Below are positions 1-5,810 of a stretch of 7,455 bases of DNA, one piece after another (position 1 is the first letter of the stretch; each line of letters starts with the position of its first letter). The position numbers were made by a program, and so were the translations under genes. The notes beneath the pieces are model-generated. The model saw only the letters and a program-made list of their open reading frames with translations. It was not told the origin of the DNA and did not search any database. The DNA is taken from assembly GCA_015259045.1 (NCBI GenBank), contig JABZHD010000048.1, positions 1 through 7,455 of the forward strand, written 5' to 3'. Source of the DNA: Atopobium sp. GTDB lineage: Bacteria > Actinomycetota > Coriobacteriia > Coriobacteriales > Atopobiaceae.

Positions 1-654
1 CTATGAAATTGATCTAATAAGTGCAGTTACCCTACCTAAAATAACAGGATTCTGTACGTAGATTGGCTCCATAAAATCGTTTTCTGGCTGAAGACGAATA
101 CGATCATTTTCTCTATAGAATGTCTTAACAGTCGCAGAGTCATCAATGAGAGCAACAACAATTTCTCCGTCATGGGCATCTTGCTGCTCTTTTACAACAA
201 TATAATCGCCATCAAAAATACCAGCGTTAATCATTGATTCTCCACGTACGCGAAGAATGAAAGAACTTGAATCTCCAACAATGCTTGTTGGAAGAGATAG
301 AGACTCCTCAACGTTTTGCTCAGCAAGAATAGGTGTGCCTGCAGCAACACGTCCTACAAGAGGAAGACTAATGACATTATTAGCTACGTCTTGAGTAACG
401 GGAGCAAGTTTTGCTGTGTCAGAAGTGTTTGAAGCCTGGGGAACAATCTTCATAGTACGAGGCTTCTTTGGGTCTCTATCAATTAGGCCAAACTGCTCCA
501 GGACCTTTAGATGCATATGGACAGTTGAAGGAGACGCAAGATTAACAGCAGCACCAATCTCTCTTACTGAAGGGGGATAGCCGTGTTGATCTGTGTATGA
601 ACAGATGTATTCATAAATTGCTGCCTGACGCTTGCTAAGTTTGCCCTTTGGCAT
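1..654 (-). CDS. lexA: LexA, SOS-response repressor and autoprotease
   Basis: LexA represses DNA-damage genes by binding SOS boxes and cleaves itself when stimulated by RecA filaments. The 217-residue product has the full family layout. An N-terminal winged helix-turn-helix spans about residues 8-70, with the recognition region around S29-I58. A linker follows, then the S24-type peptidase domain. The cleavage bond is A105-G106 (in GRVAAGTP), the nucleophile S140 (in GESM) and the general base K177 (in ATVKTF). A strong Shine-Dalgarno sequence (AAGGAGG, 660-666) lies 5 nt upstream of the ATG, which fixes the start. The gene is divergent from the LysM gene at 841 and shares its operator region, so it is very likely autoregulated. 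The stop codon is the first three bases of the window, so the gene is complete. The identification is secure. Confidence 0.97.
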   Translation of the reverse strand: MPKGKLSKRQAAIYEYICSYTDQHGYPPSVREIGAAVNLASPSTVHMHLKVLEQFGLIDRDPKKPRTMKIVPQASNTSDTAKLAPVTQDVANNVISLPLVGRVAAGTPILAEQNVEESLSLPTSIVGDSSSFILRVRGESMINAGIFDGDYIVVKEQQDAHDGEIVVALIDDSATVKTFYRENDRIRLQPENDFMEPIYVQNPVILGRVTALIRSIS

Positions 655-679
655 ATGAGCCTCCTTTTACTTTTTAGTA

Positions 680-708
680 ATAATACACGTGTTCTAAAAA
701 TTAATCAA
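680..708 (-). promoter_or_regulatory. lexA promoter
   Basis: On the minus strand there is TTGATT (703-708), a 17-bp spacer and TATTAT (680-685). This predicts a transcript start near 673 and a leader of about 20 nt that contains the Shine-Dalgarno sequence. SOS boxes overlap both hexamers, as expected for an autoregulated lexA. The hexamers are seen directly; activity is inferred. Confidence 0.7.
682..695 (-). promoter_or_regulatory. SOS box A (LexA operator, lexA promoter, weaker match)
   Basis: Read on the minus strand the site is AGAAC-ACGT-GTATT. The GAAC half is perfect and the other half has two mismatches to GTTC, but only one to the GTAC variant found in boxes C and D. It overlaps the -10 hexamer of the lexA promoter. 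It is the weakest of the four boxes; its exact 24-bp spacing to box B supports it. Confidence 0.5.
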
Positions 709-719
709 ACGAATGTTCT
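706..719 (+). promoter_or_regulatory. SOS box B (LexA operator, lexA promoter)
   Basis: The sequence CAAAC-GAAT-GTTCT fits the Gram-positive/actinobacterial LexA consensus CGAAC-N4-GTTC with one mismatch in the core. It overlaps the -35 hexamer of the lexA promoter (703-708). Confidence 0.7.
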
Positions 720-728
720 ATTTTTTTC

Positions 729-757
729 TTGACACGAACAAATGTACTACATATTAT
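729..757 (+). promoter_or_regulatory. promoter of the LysM gene
   Basis: A consensus TTGACA (729-734), a 17-bp spacer and TATTAT (752-757) form the best promoter in the window. Transcription should start near 764, leaving a leader of about 77 nt before the ATG at 841. Because the promoter covers position 742, an upstream in-frame ATG there cannot be used by this transcript. Confidence 0.85.
735..748 (+). promoter_or_regulatory. SOS box C (LexA operator, LysM promoter)
   Basis: CGAAC-AAAT-GTACT matches the GAAC-N4-GTTC LexA consensus with one mismatch. It starts directly after the -35 hexamer, inside the promoter spacer, so bound LexA would block RNA polymerase. Confidence 0.85.
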
Positions 758-758
758 T

Positions 759-772
759 AGTACAAACGTTCG
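759..772 (-). promoter_or_regulatory. SOS box D (LexA operator, LysM transcript start)
   Basis: On the minus strand the site reads CGAAC-GTTT-GTACT, sharing both half sites with box C but inverted. It begins just after the -10 hexamer and covers the predicted transcript start. Boxes C and D are 24 bp centre to centre, the same spacing as boxes A and B. Confidence 0.8.
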
Positions 773-790
773 GACATGACTTTTTGTCCG
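771..790 (+). promoter_or_regulatory. leader hairpin 1 of the LysM mRNA
   Basis: CGGACA (771-776) pairs with TGTCCG (785-790) around an 8-nt loop, close to the predicted 5' end of the transcript. No U-run follows, so it is not a classic terminator. It may stabilise the 5' end; the function is inferred. Confidence 0.4.
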
Positions 791-809
791 GTGTATTAGA
801 TATAACTAG

Positions 810-831
810 TTCCGTAAAAACTATTACGGAA
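810..831 (+). promoter_or_regulatory. leader hairpin 2, partly covering the ribosome-binding site
   Basis: TTCCGTAA (810-817) and TTACGGAA (824-831) form a perfect 8-bp stem with a 6-nt loop. The 3' arm contains the first part of the purine-rich Shine-Dalgarno stretch GGAAGGAA (828-835) that serves the ATG at 841. The stem could restrain translation of a potentially toxic division inhibitor. Complementarity is seen; regulation is inferred. Confidence 0.5.
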
Positions 832-840
832 GGAAATGAT

Positions 841-1287
841 ATGAGGCGTATGTATCAGTCAAAGATGTATCAGGTTAATGGCACTTCAGCACTTGCTTCT
901 TATAAGCCTGCATTCAAGGTTATTGAAGGCGGCGCAAAGAAGGGTTCCGTTGCACCTCAGCTTGAGGAAGTCTCTTACGTAAAGACGCTGACTAACAAAG
1001 AGGCTTTTGTTGCAGGTCTTATTGTTACTGCATCATTTATTCTGATGTTTGCGATTTCTTTCCTTCGTACAACTGCTCTTAATTCATTTGCAACATCTGT
1101 AATGGATAGCGCTTCACAAACAATTACCGTTCATAGCAATGATACGTTGTGGTCAATTGCAGAGAGCAACCCAATTGAGGGCGTCTCCACAGAGCAGCAA
1201 GTAAGTTGGATTAGAGAAAGAAATAATCTCGATTCTTCTCTTTTAAGAGCTGGACAAACCTTAGAGATTCCTTCTGTATCTAAATAG
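841..1287 (+). CDS. SOS-inducible LysM membrane protein, probable cell-division suppressor (YneA/DivS/ChiZ type)
   Basis: The 148-residue protein has a cytoplasmic N-terminal part of about 54 residues, one transmembrane helix (about A55-L75) and an extracytoplasmic tail ending in a LysM peptidoglycan-binding domain (about T94-P144, with the typical DTLWSIAE start and LRAGQTLEIP end). Proteins of this build, divergent from lexA, stop septation during DNA damage in Bacillus (YneA), Corynebacterium (DivS) and Mycobacterium (Rv2719c/ChiZ). The order lexA, LysM gene, nrdR is the same as in those actinobacteria. The start at 841 is chosen because GGAAGGAA lies just upstream and because the promoter and predicted transcript start at about 764 exclude the longer frame from 742. 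Two SOS boxes lie on its promoter. Sequence similarity across this group is low, so the role rests on architecture, position and operator; hydrolase activity should not be assumed. Confidence 0.85.
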   Translation: MRRMYQSKMYQVNGTSALASYKPAFKVIEGGAKKGSVAPQLEEVSYVKTLTNKEAFVAGLIVTASFILMFAISFLRTTALNSFATSVMDSASQTITVHSNDTLWSIAESNPIEGVSTEQQVSWIRERNNLDSSLLRAGQTLEIPSVSK

Positions 1288-1322
1288 TAAATATTTATGT
1301 AAATTTCTCTCAGAATTCTGTG

Positions 1323-1350
1323 TTGATAGCAGTCAATACCTGCGTAAAAT
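1323..1350 (+). promoter_or_regulatory. possible nrdR-dut promoter
   Basis: TTGATA (1323-1328), a 16-bp spacer and TAAAAT (1345-1350) lie in the 97-bp gap before nrdR. There is no terminator after the LysM gene, so read-through from the SOS promoter is also possible. Confidence 0.4.
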
Positions 1351-1384
1351 GGTATCTTCCTTTTATACGAAAAAAGGGGATTCC

Positions 1385-1831
1385 ATGCGTTGTCCAAAAT
1401 GCGGTCACGAAGAGTCAAAGGTTATTGATTCTCGCTCATCTGAGAATAACGATGCCATTAGAAGGCGTCGCGAGTGCATGTCCTGTAAGTTTCGTTTTAC
1501 AACCTATGAGCGCTTAGAAGAGATTCCTATCACCGTTGTTAAGAAAGACGGTCACAAGGAGCCTTTTGATAGACAGAAGCTTATGAGAGGTCTTGTTGCT
1601 GCAACAGTAAAGAGAGATATCTCTGTTGCTTCTCTTGATCATTTTATTGATGGTATTGAGTCTCAGATTAGAGATAAGGGTCAATACGAGATTAAATCTG
1701 AAGATCTTGGAAGCATTGTGCTTAAAAACCTAGTTATGCTCGATAAAGTTGCATACATTAGGTTTGCTTCTGTCTATAGAGACTTCAAAGATGTTGATGA
1801 ATTTAGCGCAGAATTAAGGAGCCTGAATTAA
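1385..1831 (+). CDS. nrdR: NrdR, transcriptional repressor of ribonucleotide reductase genes
   Basis: NrdR senses dATP/ATP through an ATP-cone domain and represses nrd operons through a zinc-ribbon DNA-binding domain. The 148-residue product is of normal family length. Its N-terminus [17 protein letters not shown] and the following [17 protein letters not shown] supply the two CxxC pairs of the zinc ribbon (about residues 3-34). The ATP-cone begins with [17 protein letters not shown] and fills about residues 47-137. The start at 1385 is chosen because the conserved protein begins exactly there and AAGGGGA (1374-1380) precedes it; an in-frame ATG at 1349 would add 12 unrelated residues. The stop overlaps the dut start by one base (TAATG), suggesting translational coupling. 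I saw no NrdR-box pair upstream of the gene itself. Confidence 0.97.
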   Translation: MRCPKCGHEESKVIDSRSSENNDAIRRRRECMSCKFRFTTYERLEEIPITVVKKDGHKEPFDRQKLMRGLVAATVKRDISVASLDHFIDGIESQIRDKGQYEIKSEDLGSIVLKNLVMLDKVAYIRFASVYRDFKDVDEFSAELRSLN

Positions 1832-2280
1832 TGAGCAATTTTGACATCCAGCTACCTATTAAACGCCTTGATCCTACTGTTGAGCTACCTTCGTACGCTT
1901 ATACAGGAGACGCTGGATTAGATCTTAGAAGTGCTGAAGATGTTGATCTTGCTCCTTTTGAGCGCAAACTTATTTCCACTGGTCTAGCTATCGCAATTCC
2001 TGATGGATATGCAGGATTTGTACAGCCAAGAAGTGGCCTTGCACTTAAAAAGGGCCTTTCTATGGCAAATACTCCAGGTCTTATTGATGCTCATTATCGC
2101 GGTGAGCTTAAGGTTTGCGCTATTAACCTCGATAGTAAAGAAACTATTCATATTGAGCGCGGCGAGCGCATTGCACAGCTTGTAATTCAGCAAGTTCCGG
2201 TTGTACAACTTGTTGAGGTTGATGAGCTTGACCAGACCGATCGCGGTACAGGCGGTTTTGGTTCAAGCGGTGTTCAATAA
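1831..2280 (+). CDS. dut: dUTPase (deoxyuridine 5'-triphosphate nucleotidohydrolase)
   Basis: The enzyme hydrolyses dUTP to dUMP and pyrophosphate. It keeps uracil out of DNA and supplies dUMP for thymidylate synthesis. All five motifs of the trimeric family are present in the 149 residues: AGLDLRS (28-34), PRSGLAL (66-72), [10 protein letters not shown] (83-92, with catalytic D86 and uracil-stacking Y89), ERIAQLVI (112-119) and the flexible C-terminal loop [10 protein letters not shown] (138-147). The Shine-Dalgarno AAGGAG (1816-1821) lies inside the end of nrdR, and the start codon shares a base with the nrdR stop, so the two are co-transcribed. The combination joins two controls of dNTP quality and quantity. 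Confidence 0.97.
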   Translation: MSNFDIQLPIKRLDPTVELPSYAYTGDAGLDLRSAEDVDLAPFERKLISTGLAIAIPDGYAGFVQPRSGLALKKGLSMANTPGLIDAHYRGELKVCAINLDSKETIHIERGERIAQLVIQQVPVVQLVEVDELDQTDRGTGGFGSSGVQ

Positions 2281-2297
2281 TTTCTTATTTTGGTGAT

Positions 2298-2313
2298 AAG
2301 CGCTTCAGCGCTT
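2298..2313 (+). other. small hairpin between dut and the permease gene
   Basis: AAGCGC (2298-2303) and GCGCTT (2308-2313) pair around the loop TTCA. No U-run follows, so it is a poor terminator. It could mark mRNA processing or act as a weak attenuator between the two genes. Only the complementarity is seen. Confidence 0.4.
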
Positions 2314-2350
2314 GCATAAAGGAAAAGCCTCTTTAGGAAGGAAGAGCTTA

Positions 2351-3667
2351 ATGGAGAAGTTCTTTAAGGTAGCTGAGCGTGGCAGTAATCCCGCTCAAGA
2401 GTTTAGGGCTGGAATTACTACATTCCTCGCAATGGCATACATTATTGCAGTAAACCCAGCTCTTCTCGCTGCTGCAGGAGTTCCAGTTTCGGCAGCTATT
2501 ACTGCTACCTGTCTTGGTGGCGGCATCATGACCATTTTGATGGGTCTGTTCTCTAACCGTCCACTTGCTTGCGCATCTGGTATGGGTGTAAACGCTGTTG
2601 TAGCCTTCTCTCTTACTCCAATTACTGGGGGAGATTGGCACGCATCAATGGCAGTTATCTTCATTGAAGGAATTGCTATTCTTCTTTTAGTTCTCTGCGG
2701 CCTTCGTGAAGCAATCATGGATGCAATCCCTGTAAACCTACGCCCCGCAATCTCAGTTGGCCTAGGTCTTTTTATTGCCATGATTGGTCTCAAGAACAGC
2801 GGTATTATCGTTGCTAATGAGTCCACACTTGTTGCTCTTGGCGATATTTTCTCTCCAACCTTTATTGTTGGTGTAATTTCCATTGTTGCAACAGTTGTTC
2901 TTTACTCTGCTCGTGTTAAGGGCTCCCTGCTTATCGGCATTATCCTTGCTGTACTTGCTGGTATTCCACTTGGCGTTACCGCAAGCCCTACTGGCATTGT
3001 TTCTGGTCTTGATTTCTCCACTTTTGGTGCACCATTCTTGACCGATAGTGCTGGTGTTATGGGTATCGTTAAGGCTCTGACAACGCCAGTTCTTCTCGTC
3101 TTTGCATTCTCTTTGATGATGTCTGACTTCTTTGACACCATGGGCTCTGCTATGGCTATTGCTAAGCAGGGAGACTTCCTCACTGAGGACGGCAACGTTA
3201 AGGACATCAAGCAGATCCTCATTGTTGACTCTGCTGCTGCAGCTGCAGGTGGTTTCTTTGGTGCTTCTTCCATTACCACATTCATCGAGTCCGCATCCGG
3301 CGCTGCTGATGGCGGTCGTACTGGTCTTTCTTCTATTTTCACCGGTCTGCTCTTTATTGCAGCAGCGTTCATTGCACCTCTCATTTCTATCGTCAGCTCT
3401 GCAGCAACTTGTGGTGCACTGGTCCTTGTTGGCTTCCTGATGATGTCTGAGGTTACCGAGATTGATTGGAACGATCTTCTTGAGGGCTTCCCAGCATTCA
3501 TGGTTATCGCTGGTATTCCAATGACTTACTCAATCTCTGACGGCATTGGCTTTGGCTTCATCTTCTATGTTGTTGTTGCTCTTGTTACTGGTAACGTTAA
3601 GAAGGTTAAGCCTCTGATGTGGGTTGCAACTCTTGCGTTTGTTGCTTACTTCATCATTGCTAACTAG
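2351..3667 (+). CDS. NCS2-family (AzgA-like) purine permease
   Basis: This 438-residue integral membrane protein probably imports purine bases such as adenine, guanine or hypoxanthine by proton symport. It begins MEKFFKVAERGSN and carries the AzgA-group signatures: GITTFLAMAYIIAVNP in the first helix (about residues 21-36), ASGMGVNA (about 75-82), SDFFDTMGS (258-266) and TTFIESASGAADGGRTG, where E313 is the likely substrate-site glutamate. About 12 to 14 hydrophobic segments fill the rest, which is normal for this fold. The start at 2351 has AGGAAGG (2335-2341) 9 nt upstream; an upstream in-frame TTG at 2312 lies inside a hairpin and would add a non-conserved extension. It follows dut by 70 bp with no convincing promoter of its own, so it may belong to the nucleotide cluster. 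The exact base transported cannot be read from the sequence. Confidence 0.9.
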   Translation: MEKFFKVAERGSNPAQEFRAGITTFLAMAYIIAVNPALLAAAGVPVSAAITATCLGGGIMTILMGLFSNRPLACASGMGVNAVVAFSLTPITGGDWHASMAVIFIEGIAILLLVLCGLREAIMDAIPVNLRPAISVGLGLFIAMIGLKNSGIIVANESTLVALGDIFSPTFIVGVISIVATVVLYSARVKGSLLIGIILAVLAGIPLGVTASPTGIVSGLDFSTFGAPFLTDSAGVMGIVKALTTPVLLVFAFSLMMSDFFDTMGSAMAIAKQGDFLTEDGNVKDIKQILIVDSAAAAAGGFFGASSITTFIESASGAADGGRTGLSSIFTGLLFIAAAFIAPLISIVSSAATCGALVLVGFLMMSEVTEIDWNDLLEGFPAFMVIAGIPMTYSISDGIGFGFIFYVVVALVTGNVKKVKPLMWVATLAFVAYFIIAN

Positions 3668-3682
3668 TTTTTAGTATTAGGG

Positions 3683-3724
3683 GAGCGCGTTCAAGATGGG
3701 GGTCTTGACGCGCTCTTTTTATTT
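3683..3724 (+). terminator. Rho-independent terminator after the permease gene
   Basis: GAGCGCGT pairs with ACGCGCTC (3708-3715), then CAAGA (3692-3696) with TCTTG (3703-3707). There is one bulged T at 3691 and a 6-nt loop TGGGGG. A T-rich tail (TTTTTATTT) follows directly. It should end the nrdR-dut-permease transcript. Confidence 0.93.
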
Positions 3725-3727
3725 GTG

Positions 3728-3753
3728 AATAGATTGTGTGCAATCTATTTTTT
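3728..3753 (+). terminator. second hairpin with T tail, probable back-up terminator
   Basis: AATAGATTG (3728-3736) and CAATCTATT (3741-3749) form a perfect 9-bp stem with the tetraloop TGTG. The T-run 3748-3753 follows. It lies directly downstream of the first terminator and just before the trxB control region. It could also be an operator-like palindrome. Confidence 0.55.
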
Positions 3754-3762
3754 AGAGATAAC

Positions 3763-3780
3763 TGATAATGATTGTCATCA
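3763..3780 (+). promoter_or_regulatory. Fur/PerR-family-like operator upstream of trxB
   Basis: TGATAATGATTGTCATCA contains TGATAAT-G-ATTGTCA (3763-3777), which differs at one base from the 7-1-7 Fur-family box TGATAAT-N-ATTATCA. A possible -10 (TATAAC, 3787-3792) lies just downstream, so the site would cover the -35 region. The match is seen; the regulator is inferred. Confidence 0.45.
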
Positions 3781-3827
3781 GTAGGGTATAACAAAGCCAG
3801 TTACGATTTATACGATTGGAGCCAATC

Positions 3828-4778
3828 ATGGCAGACGTTATTACTAAAGACCTTGTTATTGTTGGCGGTGGTCCTGCAGGACTTTCAGCAGCAATTTATG
3901 CAAAACGCGCACTTCTCGATACTGTTGTTTTAGAGAAACAGGCGGTAGGTGGCCAGGTCATAACCACTACTGAGGTTGAGAATTACCCTGGTATGCCAAA
4001 CACTGATGGCTTCACTATTACCGATACTCTTCAGAAGCAGGCTACAGACCTCGGCGCAGAGATTGTTATGGCCAATGTCCTTTCTATTGTTAAGGATCCA
4101 GAGACTAACCTCTTTGTGTTGGAGACTTCTGAGGGAACATATCACGCAAAGGCTGTCATTGTTTCTGGCGGCGCTAATCCTCGTCATGCTGGCTTTACCA
4201 ACGAAGAGAAATTCACCGGCAAAGGTGTTTCTTACTGCGCTACCTGCGACGGTATGTTCTATCGCGGCAAGCAGGTGTTTGTTATCGGCGGCGGTAACAC
4301 CGCTGTAGAGGAGTCTCAGTTCCTGGCTCGCTTTGCTGACAAAGTAACTCTTATTGTTCGCAAGGATCACCTAAGAGCTAACGCTACTGCAATTAAGCAG
4401 TTTGAGGAGAATCCTAAGACAGAGATTCGCTATCTGACCAGCATTACTGCAGTTGATGGTAACGATTTGCTTACTTCCATCACCTTCCGCAATAACCAGA
4501 CGGGAGAAGAGCACACAGAGACCTTTGATGAGGGCAGCTTTGGTGTCTTTGTCTTAGTAGGTCGTGTTCCTTCAACTGAGCTTTTAACAGACCTTGTAGA
4601 CCTTGATGAGCAGGGATATGTCCTTGCTGACGAGCGTATGGCTACTAAGACACCTGGTCTCTTCACTGCAGGAGATCTTAATAAGAAGCCACTGCGTCAG
4701 ATTATTACTGCAGCAGCAGACGGTGCCATCGCTGCAACTTCTGTAGCATCCTATCTTGGTCAGCCTGTCGAGGGCTAA
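3828..4778 (+). CDS. trxB: thioredoxin reductase (FAD-dependent, NADPH type)
   Basis: The enzyme passes electrons from NAD(P)H through FAD and a redox disulfide to thioredoxin, supporting ribonucleotide reductase and oxidative-stress repair. The 316-residue protein is of the short bacterial type. It has the FAD-binding GGGPAG (13-18), the active-site pair C137-A-T-C140 followed by DG, the NADPH-domain GGGNTA (154-159), and the C-terminal FAD motif AGDLNKKPLRQI with TAAADGAIAA. The phosphate-binding motif, usually HRRxxxRA, reads VRKDHLRA (177-184): the first histidine is absent but the basic residues R178, K179 and R183 remain, so NADPH use is still likely. The start at 3828 is supported by GGAG (3818-3821) and the usual short N-terminus; an in-frame TTG at 3816 is rejected because it overlaps that Shine-Dalgarno. 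It is monocistronic, between terminators. Confidence 0.95.
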   Translation: MADVITKDLVIVGGGPAGLSAAIYAKRALLDTVVLEKQAVGGQVITTTEVENYPGMPNTDGFTITDTLQKQATDLGAEIVMANVLSIVKDPETNLFVLETSEGTYHAKAVIVSGGANPRHAGFTNEEKFTGKGVSYCATCDGMFYRGKQVFVIGGGNTAVEESQFLARFADKVTLIVRKDHLRANATAIKQFEENPKTEIRYLTSITAVDGNDLLTSITFRNNQTGEEHTETFDEGSFGVFVLVGRVPSTELLTDLVDLDEQGYVLADERMATKTPGLFTAGDLNKKPLRQIITAAADGAIAATSVASYLGQPVEG

Positions 4779-4815
4779 GAGTTTCTCGATAAGAAGCTTA
4801 AAAGTTTGATACCAA

Positions 4816-4855
4816 AAGGGGACCGCAAACAATTACGGTCCCCTTATTATTTCTT
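4816..4855. terminator. bidirectional terminator between trxB and the GNAT gene
   Basis: AAGGGGACCG (4816-4825) and CGGTCCCCTT (4836-4845) form a perfect 10-bp GC-rich stem with a 10-nt loop. The plus strand continues with a T-rich stretch (ATTATTTCTTT) and the minus strand with TTTTGG. It therefore fits the ends of both convergent units. Confidence 0.88.
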
Positions 4856-4870
4856 TGGCGAGAAGAACTA

Positions 4871-5398
4871 CTAAAGGTCAATCCAATATCTTTGCGTAAG
4901 CACATTGTCCTCATCAAAGACTTCGTTTTCGAGTATTCCGCCGTTATTGATGATAGACTTTGCCGAACCGATATTATCTTTACGACAGCACATGAGAACA
5001 CGCTTGATGCCAAGTTTCTTGCACTCTTTGAGTGCAAGCGCAATCATTGCTGTTGCATAGTCTTTTCTTCTCTCACTTGGTCGAATTCCATCACCAATGT
5101 GTCCGCCACTATGTAGAAGCCCCTCATTAAGGCAATGGCGAATATTTACAGCTCCAACAAAAATGTCTTTATCGTAGTCATAGCAAAAGAGGGTTGTTGT
5201 AGGCACTCGACCAGCTGGAACTGGTTCCTTTTCGTCTAGTTGTTCTAGATAGTTTGTAAAGTCATGGTGATCAAATCTAAAAATGCGTCTTGGAGATGGA
5301 TTTGTATGATTTGTCTCGATATCATGTTTCCACTCATCAAGCATCTCTATGAGCTTGGCTTTATTTTCTTCGCTTGGTTTTATAAGAGCGATCTTCAT
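4871..5398 (-). CDS. GNAT-family N-acetyltransferase
   Basis: This family transfers an acetyl group from acetyl-CoA to an amine; the substrate is unknown. The 175-residue protein resembles the predicted acetyltransferase group COG3981. The segment FVGAVNIRHCLNE forms the beta-strand-4 region, and HIGDGIRPSERRKDYAT (about residues 100-116) forms motif A, followed by the helix AMIALALKECKKLG and the motif-B-like part LMCCRKDNIGSAKSIINNGGI. Motif A normally reads R-x-x-G-x-A; here it is RRKDYA, with Asp for the glycine that contacts the CoA pyrophosphate. The codon is GAC, one base from GGC. This might reduce activity or be tolerated. The start has AAGGAG (5403-5408) just upstream. It lies 28 bp after the VOC gene on the same strand and is probably co-transcribed with it. 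Confidence 0.88.
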   Translation of the reverse strand: MKIALIKPSEENKAKLIEMLDEWKHDIETNHTNPSPRRIFRFDHHDFTNYLEQLDEKEPVPAGRVPTTTLFCYDYDKDIFVGAVNIRHCLNEGLLHSGGHIGDGIRPSERRKDYATAMIALALKECKKLGIKRVLMCCRKDNIGSAKSIINNGGILENEVFDEDNVLTQRYWIDL

Positions 5399-5426
5399 GT
5401 AACTCCTTGAGAAACTAAATTTTTAG

Positions 5427-5810
5427 TTAAACCGTAATTTCAATTTGATTGTCTTCAAGGGCAATAATGCAACTTTCATAATAGCCATCTCCGGTTGTTC
5501 TTGGTCCGCTGATGACTTCATAGCCGTCTGCTTTCAACTCTGTAGTGAGGGTATCTACCGTTTCTTTGCTTCCTACGCTAAACGCGATATGAGCATATCC
5601 CGTGCGGTTTATCTCTTTTGGTAGATCCGACATGTTAGGTTTGTTCATGATTTCAAGTCGTGCGCCTTTTTCGAAGGAGAGGAAGTATGAGCGAAAATCC
5701 GTTTGTAGATTGTGATAGCCGTCGTTAGATGTTGCTCCAAAGTACTTTACAAAAAACTGTCGGGCACCCTCTATATCGTTTACATACAATGCGATATGTT
5801 CAATTCTCAT
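5427..5810 (-). CDS. VOC-superfamily (glyoxalase/bleomycin-resistance fold) protein
   Basis: Members of this superfamily are small metalloenzymes or drug-binding proteins such as glyoxalase I, fosfomycin-modifying enzymes and dioxygenases. The 127-residue protein contains two beta-alpha-beta-beta-beta units. The first starts IEHIALYVNDIEGARQFF and the second YAHIAFSVGSKETVD. The four metal-ligand positions are all filled: H5, E53 (in LEIM), H74 and E124 (in IEITV), so a metal-dependent function is likely. The start is supported by GGAGA (5816-5820), 5 nt upstream of the ATG. It precedes the GNAT gene by 28 bp and follows the methyltransferase by 122 bp, a gap in which I found no convincing promoter. 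The substrate is not recognisable; glyoxalase activity should not be assumed. Confidence 0.88.
   Translation of the reverse strand: MRIEHIALYVNDIEGARQFFVKYFGATSNDGYHNLQTDFRSYFLSFEKGARLEIMNKPNMSDLPKEINRTGYAHIAFSVGSKETVDTLTTELKADGYEVISGPRTTGDGYYESCIIALEDNQIEITV

Noticed and set aside
776..799. Seven-codon upstream reading frame in the LysM leader
   Set aside because: It has no Shine-Dalgarno and lies in hairpin 1; there is no sign of leader-peptide attenuation.
1349..1384. Longer NrdR starting at the ATG at 1349
   Set aside because: The ATG overlaps the end of the candidate -10 and lacks a Shine-Dalgarno; the conserved NrdR N-terminus begins at 1385 behind AAGGGGA.
1288..1384. NrdR box pair (autoregulation of nrdR)
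   Set aside because: Only a weak ATACC/GGTAT inverted repeat (1336-1355) is present; nothing resembles the 16-bp NrdR palindrome.
2281..2350. Purine riboswitch in front of the permease
   Set aside because: The gap is only 70 bp and lacks the three-way junction and conserved loop sequences; only a small hairpin is present.
2395..3501. Long antisense open frames (2395-2883 and 2902-3501, minus strand)
   Set aside because: They lie wholly opposite a well-recognised permease, have no ribosome-binding site, and their protein composition is typical of a complementary-strand shadow.
5413..5428. AACTAA/TTAGTT hairpin between the VOC and GNAT genes
   Set aside because: It is a short all-weak-pair stem in AT-rich DNA, and a match of this size is expected by chance.
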